Source of the DNA: Chrysoperla carnea
Lineage: Eukaryota > Arthropoda > Insecta > Neuroptera > Chrysopidae
Assembly (NCBI RefSeq): GCF_905475395.1
Contig: NC_058337.1
Location: 8,730,983-8,794,982, forward strand
DNA length: 64,000 nt
Direction: 5' to 3'
Position numbers and translations under genes: made by a program. The notes beneath the pieces are model-generated. The model saw only the letters and a list, made by a program, of their open reading frames with translations. It made no database searches and was not told the origin of the DNA. The number at the start of each line of letters is the position of its first letter. Within the stretch, counting starts at the first letter, position 1. Shown here piece after piece: positions 33,475-45,400 of this stretch.

Positions 33475-36400
33475 CTAATCTTCTTCCAAATACAAATTTT
33501 GATAACGCAATTTACTTTGTAACATATCATTTTCAGTAGGCCGAATATTAGCTGGTGGGATTAATGCTCCAGCTACACAACGTCCCTCGCCATTAAGGAA
33601 GTTGAAAGTTGCACATGCTTGTTCAGTTGGTAGAATCTCTACATTCATTTTAAATTTGCGTACTTGTTGTAAAATGTTGGTATATATAGCAGGTGATACT
33701 TTTTCATCACCTAAACCAAGCACGAGGATATCTACTTTGGGGTCTAGCGTAAAAAATAATGATAATGAATCTTCATTAACATCCTGTAGACCATCAACAT
33801 TCCATGAAACCACAGTTCTGAAAATTAAAGATTATAAATATATTTTGTTATTGTCTTAAAGACTTCTTCTTGTGTGCATTATTTTCATTTATGCTAATTT
33901 GGAAATTTAATCCTAAGATTTGCAGTGACAACATAAGTTATCGAGTTTCACTGAAATAATGGAATAGCAGAATACAGACTGCCCTTTTAAAAACCCAAAA
34001 TAGAGGTAGTTCATAATGCGGTATGCAAAATTTAATATTTCACATTAAAATACAAAAACATTCATTTTTTACTGCCATTGGTTTAGTAGGTAAATGCATG
34101 AATAAAACTTCAGCGATAACAGATTGGTACACGGCTTTCGGTGATATCTCAGTTGTTACATAATCGAAATTTTTCAAAAACAACAGTTTTCAATGGAAGA
34201 ATACACTCTGCCAATAAAAAAGGAATATTTCATTTAAGTTAACTGAAGTTAACTGGCCAAATATCGACAATGCAAAGTGAGATCATAGCTATGAAGATAG
34301 CTGTTGAAAGATTTATAGAACATAATCAGAATCGACGAGCACCACATACAACAAAGCATCATATTACTTTGAAGCTTCCATTTACAACGGTAGAAAACTT
34401 GAAAGAATTTGATGCAAAAATTAAGGTTGACGAGGCCTTAAGAAATGAAGTAGTGAGTATTTTAAAAATACCATAGAATCTGTAATTAATCATGGTTATC
34501 TTTATTTGTTTTATTAATTGTATCATTATTTTCAGTTTGATATAATATGGGCCCAGATAGACGTTAATCAAAAATCCATAAATAAAGTCGTTGGAAATAT
34601 ATTCCTGAAATTTTGCAGTCGAGAACTATTAGAAAATTACACTGCAAAGAAACCAGTTGCAGGAAAGCATGTGATGTCGGAAATAGAGTTTTAGAAATGT
34701 GCATATTGTAAGTATTTTGATTGTAATTTTTGACATTACTTAATTTTGATATTAAAAATCATGAAAAATTTTTATAATTTTATTCATATATTTGTATTGC
34801 CTTGCTTTTATCTTCAAAATTTTCGTCATGATATTGAATTAGAAAGTCAATTTTTTATTTATATGTACAATTAATTTTTATTAAAAAAAATTTATGATTT
34901 GTTGATAATATTAATGAAAATACAATACTTTTTATTACAGCTAAATTAAACGAGGTATTCAAAAGTGAGAAACAGTAACCAATAACCGACACCAACTTTT
35001 TTAAAAGTCTTGTATTCAACACCGCGAAGGACCGAGAAGGGCAACGGAATTTAAGAAGACAGAAAAAAAAATCAGGAAATTTACATGATGCCGAAGAAGA
35101 CAGCGTTTTCGAAGAATTAACCGCAAATATTGAATGAAATACCTTGTAAATTCATTAAAAAATTTTTTTATTAATTCTTTTTTTTATTTGATTGTTTTTA
35201 AGAATAAATATTTAAAAATAATGACGATCCCTTACTTGTTTAACTACCCTGAAAATTAACTTTTGTAAATATTTTATTACTGATGACAAATGATTTGGAT
35301 CTAAGCCTGTTATTCCTTGAATAGTCTACTATTTCAATTTGCCACCATAAGAAAATCATAAAAACTAGTTTTATAATTTATATATGTTGTAGTAAAAACA
35401 CTACATGAGTGCTGCCACCTTTAGCACAAAAGTTTAAGTTTTTTTTTTTTGTGGTTCTTTGTCAATAGCAAAAATCTATTAGGTTATGGGCCCAGTCCAC
35501 GCAGAGTTGAATTTTCGTATGTAATATTGACAAAGACTAAATATTTAAAAAGAAATTGTTGAATGTACTTTGAGGTTAGACAAGAAAAAGCAGTAGATCA
35601 AAATGTCGAACAATGAATTAAAACTACAAGTTGATAAGCTAGAAGGTCCTGAAGACTGGGCAAAATGGAAATGGCACATGAACATGGTATTTCGTGCGCA
35701 TAACCTTGAAAGTATAGTTAGTGGCGAATCGAAATGTCCTGTACTTCCAGCAACAGGTGAAACTCCTGAACAAAAGAAAGAACTGCAAAATTGGTTGCGG
35801 AATGATGCAAAAGCCGCAAGTATCATCGCAAGTGCACTGAACAAAACGACAGCAGAATTAGTATTAACCTTTTTTCAAGCCAGACGGGACGACAAAGAAG
35901 ATATTAATGTTCATGTAGCAAAACTGCAGAAGTTATTTGTCGACTTAAATACTGAATTAGAAAATCATAATGAAAATAAACTATCTGAAAGGATATTGAA
36001 TGGAAGAATATTGTCAACCTTAGGAAGAGAGTACAATAATTTCAAGGACTTGTGGGATACAATCCCAACAGATCAGCAGAAATTAAATCTACTTATTGAA
36101 AAACTTTGTACTATCGAAGCACATGAATTATCGAATAAAACTGAAGTAAATGAAGTAGCTTTTATGGCAAAAGACACTAAAGTTAAGAATAAATCAGGTG
36201 TTAAGAAGAATGTAAATTCTGAAAAACTTGCTCGTGCAAAACAAAAGTTTCTCTGCTACAAATGTAGAAAAATTGGTCACTGGGCAGCAGAATGTTCTTC
36301 AAAAACTTTCAAAATGAGTACAAATGGTAATGAAAGGCCTAAAACTGAATCCAAAGGTAAAACTACTGCTTTTATAGCCTATAGTTTGAAAGTCAATTGT

Positions 36401-39400
36401 GAAAATAGCATTACAGCTGATTACTGGTGCTGTGATAGCGGTGCTTCAAAGCACATTTCTCCAAATAAACATCATTTTGTATCATTTACTAATTTTTGTA
36501 CTCCTGAGAAAATATGTCTTGGTAAAAAAGATGCTGTAATGTTAGCATATGGCCATGGTACTGTAAATGTTGAAATATACATCAATAATGAATGGGAAAA
36601 TGCAATATTAGAAGATGTTTGGTATGTACCTGATGCAAGTATTAATCTATTCTCAGTGAAAGCAGCGGCCAGTAAGGGTTTCAAAACAATACTAGATGAA
36701 GAAACAGTTGAGATAGTACGAAAGGAAAATCAAAAATTAGTTGCAACAGGGTATTTAAGTAAAGAATTGTATATCCTGAACATGCATTCGGTAAACTTAA
36801 CATCGGCTGCACAAGTAAATCTTTCAAAAGAAAATGATACCTTACAACTGTATCATGAACGTTTTGCTCATCAGAATAAACGATACGTTAAACAAATATT
36901 ACGACGTATGAATATTGATATTGCTGATGAGAAAGAAGATCTTTGTGATGGATGTGCTTTGGGAAAAATGCACCGGCTACGCTTCAAGAAAAGGCCTAGT
37001 CAATCTGAAGAAACGGCAAAATTGATTCATGCTGATGTTAATGGACCGATGAAAACAACATCTTTAGGTGGATCGCGATATAATGTATGTTTTAAAGATG
37101 ACTTCAGTAAATATAGAAGAATATTTTTTTTGAAAAAGAAGAATGAAGTATGTAAAGCTCTTGAACAATTTCTAAATGAAGCTGCAACAAATGGACATAC
37201 AGTAAAAAAATTTCGATGCGACGGTGGAGGTGAATTTATAAATAAAGAAGTTGTTAATCTGTTAAGTCGAAGAGGAATTGAACACATCATCTCACCACCT
37301 TACACTCCTCAGCAAAATGGCACAGCGGAACGAGAAAATAGGACTACAGTAGAAGCTGCTCGATCTATACTTAGTGCAAGCAAACTGCCACAATACTTAT
37401 GGGCTGAAGCGTGTAACACCGCGATGTACATTTTAAATCGTACAGGAAAAACTAAAGTTGCAGATAAGTTTCCACATGAGCTCTGGTATAAACGAAAAGT
37501 TAAGAATCTAAACCATCTACGAGTATTTGGTACCGGTTGTTATGTACATATTCCGAAGCAATTTAGATCAAAGTTTGATAATAAATCAGTTTTTGGGCAT
37601 ATGGTTGGATATGTTAATGACAAAGATGGGTATAGAGTATGGATTCCATCAAAAGGAAAAATAATTTTTAGTGATGATGTATTGTTTAAGTCTGAAAAAA
37701 TGTGCAATATACAACCAAATGCAGAAGTTGTTAGCTATGTAGATGAAAAAGATGATGAAAGTGTAATTGAAAATCAATTCGACACACCAGATAAAGACAC
37801 TAATTCACTGAATGAAAGCATCAATCAAATTTTTAAATGCAATTAAAAACTTAATTTGTGGAAGTGAGTTCTATGAACATATAACGGAAATAATTAAAAG
37901 TACAGTGAAAGCTGAAACAGGTATTTTAAATGCAAAATTGTGCATGATTCAAAACGAGGTAACTAACCTCAAAAATAATAAATTGCGGGAAGAAATTCTG
38001 CTCTTAAACCAACAGCGAACCTCTAACCAAAACAACTAAGAGATGTCGTCTAGTCATCAAATTGCAGTGTCCTATTCTGAAGAAGTACGAAAACAACACC
38101 AACAACAAACAATCAATAAAACACTATATTAAGAAGTATATTAGAGGAACCCTAATGGGCTCCAAACACTTCTACAACCAGGTGACATCTGCATTGTTGA
38201 TCGCGGTTTCCATGACGTGGTCGATTTTTTAAAAAAGCAAGGGTTTCATGTACTTTTGCCAGCTTTGAAGGGTAAAAGAGCACAATTAACTGTAGAAGAG
38301 GCAAATGCATCACGATTTGTAACTTAAGTACGTTGGGCTGCTGAAGCTGTCCATGGCGCTATTGGAAAAAATTCCATCTATTTCATAATATTCTGGACAA
38401 CAAACTTTTACCTGTGGGAAAAACATTGAGCAAAATAGCTGGATTTTTTATTAACACTTTTGGTAAACGATTGAACTCTGATGTAGAACTTGCCGATACT
38501 ATTATTGCTTTTATGAAGGAGCGTCAAAATCTGCAGAGTACGATACAAGAATTGGTTAAAAATGATAATTTAAATCGGAGAAAAAAACTTTTTACTAAAT
38601 TATCCTCAAGTAGTTTAATGGATTTTCCAGAATTGAGTGAAACTGACCTTAAAATATTATAATTTGCAAAGTTGGTGTTTATGATTTTTTTTTTTTAATT
38701 TACCAGGGATCCCGCTTTTGATACGAACTGAGGTACTTTGTATCCTTAGTCAAAAGCACGAACAACCGACATCTATCTGATTCGTTTGTTAAATTTTGTC
38801 AAAAAATTAAACAAAAACTGTATGTGATGGTGAGGTTATCACCATCAGACAGTCGCTTAAACGGCTTTTCAATTGTTCTTCAATACAGCTGTTCAATCTG
38901 GCCACAGAATGATCTGATGCGGGTTATTCTTAGCGTACTTGTACTACCGTCGAGACGAATCGGAACTGTGCCATCAGTGCCCTTAGTAATGCGTTCCTCA
39001 GATAACCACTTCCAGATCATATATTGTGTATTGATTGAACAATTGACAGTGATCGACTTGCATGAGCTTTGAACTTTAAACCTATGGAATAGAAGTCCAA
39101 CACTCTACCAAGCCTACCACACCGCCGTTGGAAATGACAACAAAAAAATAGAATGTAAATTTGATTTTTGCTCAATTGGTCTTTAGCTGACTTAGATTAA
39201 CGGTAAAATTGCACTACAATTGGCGTCGTTTTTTTTTTTTAAATTATGACAAAAAAATTTGTCAAGTTGGTGTTTATGAATTTTTTTTTTTTTAATTTAC
39301 CAGGGATCCCGCTTTTGATACGAACTGAGGTACTTTGTATCCCTAGTCAAAAGCACGAACAACTGACACCTCTCTGGTTCGTTTGTTAAATTTTGTCAAA

Positions 39401-42400
39401 AAATTAAACAAAAACTGTATGTGATGGTGAGGTTATCACCATCAGACAGTCGCTTAAACGGCTTTTCAATTGTTCTTCAATACAGCTGTTCAATCTGGCC
39501 ACAGAATGATCTGATGCGGGTTATTCTTTGCGTACTTGTACTACCGTCGAGACGAATCGGAACTGTGCCATCAGTGCCCTTAGTAATGCGTTCCTCAGAT
39601 AATTGCTTTTATGAAGGAGCGTCAAAATCTGCAGAGTACGATACAAGAATTGGTTAAAAATGATAATTTAAATCGGAGAAAAAAACTTTTTACTAAATTA
39701 TCCTCATGTAGTTTAATGGATTTTCCAGAATTGAGTGAAACTGACCTTAAAATATTATTTACTGGCACTTATCAATTTTCACGAGCAGTATGTTATCTTG
39801 TTGGAATAATGACTGACAACGAATTAAACCTTGAATTTTTAAAAGATCGCGAAAACATTATAGGAATAAGGGTACGATCAAGACATATTAATAGCAACAG
39901 CGACATATAATTGCTTTATCGAGTATGGGCCAAATTCGAACACAAATAAAAGAATTCGAAGATATGTTTGTGATTGTGCAAATAGGAACAGAACAGTGGG
40001 CTGTTGCTCTCATGTAGCGACTGTTATTTACTACTTATCGCATGCTCGTTACAAATCGAAAATTTTAAAACCAGCTGAATTATTGACCTCCATGTTTGAT
40101 GCGACTGGTATAACTACTGTTAATTTTACCAAAATAGTGACGATGACTGAATATTCAGTATAATAACGTTATCCGTAATTATGTTTATATATTGTATGAT
40201 TTAATTTAAATAATACACTATATCATATAACTACATATCTGTAATTGATTTTTATTTTTTTTAACCATGTTACACCAATTCGATCCTTTTGTAACTTTAG
40301 CATGTAATAGTTAACTAATTAACAAATAAAATATATTTTTTTAGTAGGTGCTACTTAGGAGGTTGTTATAAAAAACCACTCCTAAAAAATATACTTTTCG
40401 TTTTTTACAGTTTCTAATAATGCAAAAATTCTAATAAAATATATAATATTTAGTTTATCGATACTGATGTACAGTTTTAAATATCATGCAGATATCTGCC
40501 TGTAATAGGTACTGAGAAAAAAAACTTTTTCGTTCAGGGTAGTTACCCCTATTATTCCTTTACTATAAGGGTTAGGAGTGTGAGATTAAGTGTATGGCTA
40601 TTTTAGATGATAAACAATAAAAACAAGATAAGAACTCTTCATCAGACGCGAGTGCAGTTTTCATATGCTTATACGGCTGGACCCTTTACTTTCAAGAGAC
40701 AAACACACAATAGAATTTAATAATATTCTAAACATTTTCAACCTTCCATGTCAAATTGACATTCCAACAAGACCTAGTGCGGTTGTATCGCCATTATTAT
40801 CTTTAATTTTCCTTTGATAAATACATGTGGCAACTTATATGAGCCGATTGCAGATCATAAGTAATTATGTCGGACTGTATCTTGAGTAGTGAATTAAGCA
40901 CTAGATGGTGGAAAATTCAACCAATAAACAACAACAATATAGAGTGTTTTGTTAAAAGTATAAAGGAAGAAGAATGGGAACAACTGCTGAACTCGGAAAA
41001 CAGTGTTGATGATAATTGTGGAAATTTCCTACAAAATTACGCTGTTATTTCCTACGCTGTAATATTGACACCAGTGACCTTGAAAAATATTATAAATTAT
41101 ATTGTAAAATTTTAAGAAAAGTGATCAACAATGCAAAATTACTCCATAATAATAAATTAATTGCTGGTGCAGATAACAAATTGAAAACCTCTTGGGAAAT
41201 TATAAACCAAACATTAAAATCAAAAAACTTTTCTAATATAGAAGCAATGGAGTTAATTAATGAAAAGGTCAAGAAATTATATATTCAGAGGCAATAGTCA
41301 CTTAATTTAATATTTCATAAATGTTTCTCAAAGTTAAAAAATACAACAGCTTATACCTTTATCCATGTGATCCATATGAAATTGAAGCCATAATAAAATG
41401 TGTGAATAACAACAAAATCAACTGGTTGAGATTGTGTACCCACAAACATTGTAAAGTCTGTCGGACAACAAATTGCAAGCAGTGTTCCCAACTTAGTGGT
41501 TTTACTACTAAAATTAGTAGTTTTTATATTTTGTTAGTGGGATTATTTACTTTTTAGTTTTTAGTGGTTTTTTTTAGTTGTCTCTAACCCATGACTATAT
41601 AAATTTCGGTTAAAAAATATTTCATTCATAGATGAATCATAAGAATAGAAATTATATAGGTAAAAATTTTTTTTTTATTTTATTTATAAAACTATTTTTA
41701 AAACCTCGATCATGTGGCGGCAAATTCACCTTCTTAAGTGGAATGAAACTACGAACACCAATCAATTTGGTATGAGGTCTTACAATTTAAAGATTCACTA
41801 CGACAACCACGATTTCAAGAATTAGCAACTTTTGCGATCTCGTTACTTGTACTTCCACATTCTAATGCTGAAGTAGAAAGATTATTCAGCACCATGAATG
41901 ATACAAAAACCAAAAAGCGTAATCGAATGAAGTCAGATTTATTAACTTCTATTTTAAGTATTCGAGCTGGCTTAAAAAGAGAAATGAGGTGCTGTAACAA
42001 TTATGACATTCCTCTTGATGTAATTCGAAAAATTGGTACAAAGGAAGTATATTCGGAGTTCAATAGTGTAGATATTTCATCTGACGGAGAAAACTAATTA
42101 ATTAATAAATAAATACGTTATCATATTATTATAATATATATATATATAATTCGTTATAATAATTTAGCAGTAAATAATAAAATTAATAATTAATATTGGA
42201 CCATCGGCATGAGCAAAAATTTACCAAAGTTAGATTTTAAAAAGAAACATTAATAAGGCTATTTTTGATGTCTTAAGCTTCCTTACAAATTCATGGAATA
42301 AGAAACTTCCAGTCAGTGCTTTAATGCTGGATTTAAGCAAGACATTCGACTGTGTAGACAATACAAATCTGTTCCATAAACTGAACCAACACCATGTGAA

Positions 42401-45400
42401 TGGTATTACACTTCAAGTTTTTACTTCTCACTTGGAAAATAGAACGCAATGCACAGAAATTTTAACTGTAAAGGACAATCTAAAAACGAAACTGCAATTT
42501 TCAACAGCATCGTTTCAGCGAAGGTAAATCTACTAGTTCTGCTACCGTAGAACTTTTAGACTTTATATACCGGTCACTGGATGATGATAGATAACAATCT
42601 GAACTGTAAATGCCATGTTGATTGTCTTTGCTCTAGACTCAATACGGTCTATTATGCGATCAGGACACTCAAGTCTACATTTAATACAAAAATATTATTA
42701 AAATTGTATTATGCTTGTGAATTTTCAATTTTAAATTATAATATTATTGCATGGAGGCAAGCGACGGAAGTAAATAAGGTATTCATTATCTAAAAAAGAA
42801 TACTAAGGTTAATATTAAACCTAAAACCAAGAAAATCAGTCAGGGGAATATTGGGGAGAATGAAAATTCTCACATTCTTCGCATTCATTATGTAAATAAC
42901 AAGGATTTGTACAGGTTGAACTGCCAGCAACAAGACCATCATACACGGGAGCGGAATATTCTCATTTCAAACCCTAGTTACGAAAAAACAAAAAAAGTTC
43001 AACTTGTACAAGCTCCTTGTTGTTCAATAAATTTCCAAGCTATTTAAAAACGGAAGGTAACGGTACAAAGTTTAAGAGACAATTAAAGGCCTTTTTAATT
43101 GACAACACTATCTACTCACTGAGTGAATTTTACAATTATAAGTAAAAATTATAGTATATTATTATTATTATCATTATTATAAGTAAAAAATCAATCAAGC
43201 TGTTCCAGGTATTTCAATTAATTACTTATTTTATTTTATATGTTTTTTTGACAGTGTACCTGCATCCATGATACGTAATGTGCAATAAAGTTTATTATTA
43301 TTACTATTATTATTGGAATGGGCTCTCGTTTATTCTGGTGTCCCACAAGGGTCAATATTAGGTTCGATTCTGTACATACTATATGTAAATGATTACCCAC
43401 ATAACGTATCTTAAAAGACTACCATGTTCGCTGACGATACTACCATACTGATTGAAGCCATGAATTGGATAATGCCTTGTCGGAATGAACCTGTCTAAAA
43501 CCCAAACTTTAAAACTTGGAAGATACGGAACTTGCGACAGCATAGTACCGCTGATAAATCACCCAGATCTCACATTTTCCGATTCTGCCACATTTCTGGG
43601 ATTGATAATTGACCATAAATTTACATGGAATAAACATACATATATATGTATATTCAAAAAAATATTTTTTACAGAATGTAGTATCTCTGATGAAAATCCT
43701 CAAATATTGGAAGATTTGGATTGTTGTATAAAAACAACGGACGTCTCTAGTTCAGGTATTATAAAAGCGCAAATTATTGAAATAAATCGCATAACATACC
43801 TCACTGATTTATTATCCCAGTATAAATGTTTGCTTTTAAAATTTGGTGAAGATCAAGTACGCGCTAAAGATTTATAGGAATATCGTGCTAAAAACTTGGA
43901 ACGTAAAATTATGAATGCTTTTGGAGAACGCATAACTTTAAGAGTTATCAATGGCGCCGAGAAAGAAAATCGTCTACCAATATGACACGCAAACCTCACG
44001 ATTAGCTGGTGGCCATGCTATGTTGGAATCTACTCAAAAGAATTGTTGTAGAGACGTCGCTTAAGAACTGCACAATTGCATAACATTTCTTGAAAGTACA
44101 AAGCTGTCGGAGAAAAATTTAACTGCGGAGGGTATCATTCGTGGAGAATATAACATCCCATACTTCGTTTGTAACTTAGTTCAAAGGCCGGATATCCACC
44201 GCAAAAATTCAAGTGATCATTTTGTTAAAATTAAATTTGTGTGTAGTGATCTTATTTATATCGGCGTATTGTTCCCAAAAATTCAACAGTACAATACCTT
44301 CAGGCCACAACAGAGTAAATGGGGTGAGCACGCATGTTGCTGTGGATAATTTTGATCGATTCGTCGACACAGCTACCAGAAAAAACACTTTGCATGGCAC
44401 TGTCGGTATAATTTATCAATTTCATAACGAAAACTTTGAAGACTCTGGAATTTATTCCATTTTTGGTTCGTATTTTCATGAAGATGACGATGAACATCTC
44501 TCTCGTCGGCCTTTTGAATCGCCTACAAAAGATATTACTCCTTTTATCAAAACACCCGTCAATTGTATGACGTTTCATCCAACAGAAAAAATAATAGAAA
44601 CAATCCACGGATGTCATTCAGAACAAAAAACAGAAGTGGGTTAAGTTTTAATTTGGAGTATGTCTTTGTCTCGGGTTAATTCAGCCCCCATGTGGTTAGG
44701 TTGCCACTATTAAAATAAGTCACGATAACAGCAAAGTTCAAACTGTTGAATATCTGTCACCAATTAATGATTCTCCAACATACCTAGCAGTTGTTCAGGA
44801 AACTCTCAATATTGCTAAGGAAGTTGCTACAAATTGTGATCAGAAACATATTATTACCAAGTTCACTTCACAGTCCCCAAAGATCACAAAAGAGTCAAGG
44901 TTTCAAGGTTTGAAAGAGATAAAAAGTTTCTAAGAAAATTATTATTATATTAAACAAGTGAAAACAAACAACTGGCTGACTTAATTGTTGAAATACTTTG
45001 TATATAATGTGTTAAATGCCAGTGCGTAAAACTATTTTCTAGAATATTTTTTTCGTTTTTCGAGAATGTTTCACAAGACTACTAGTTGAAGCTACCTGCA
45101 AACTTTCTACTACCTATCTTTTATAATTTTGGAGAAAATGGACACCCAAGTTGTGTTCTGATTTATACAATAAATTCCCTCATTTAATTATTAATTCACG
45201 GGTTAACAGTGATGTTTACGAAAAATATTTCAAACAAAAGTTTTTAAACATTTTTTACATTTAAACATTTGTTCTATCTCTAACTGTTTACAAGACTGTT
45301 TAAAGAAAAATTGTGTATCCTTGAACAAATAGACAAGCTTTGAAAAACTATCTCCGAAACTATCAGTCCAATAAAAACTGATTTGTTCTCAAATTTTTGA

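Larger units (their letters stand above)
38140..40162 (+). pseudogene. ISL2EU/IS4EU (Harbinger-related) transposase relic, interrupted by SINE copies
   Basis: From 38165 the frame encodes LQPGDICIVDRGFHDVVDFL, containing the catalytic D in IVDRGF, then LLPALKGKRAQLTVEEANAS and VRWAAEAVHGAIG (catalytic E), KLLP and NTFGKRLNSD. After the inserted SINEs come DFPELSETDLKILFTGTYQF (about 39720-39775), VRSRHINS (about 39870-39898) and a SWIM-like end, CDCANRNRTVGCCSHVAT (about 39970-40020), to a stop near 40160. The segment 38507-38660 is duplicated at 39603-39756 around the insertions. The first catalytic D and N-terminal region are missing, and there are stops near 38325 and in the 38370-38410 stretch. 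Not functional. Confidence 0.72.
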
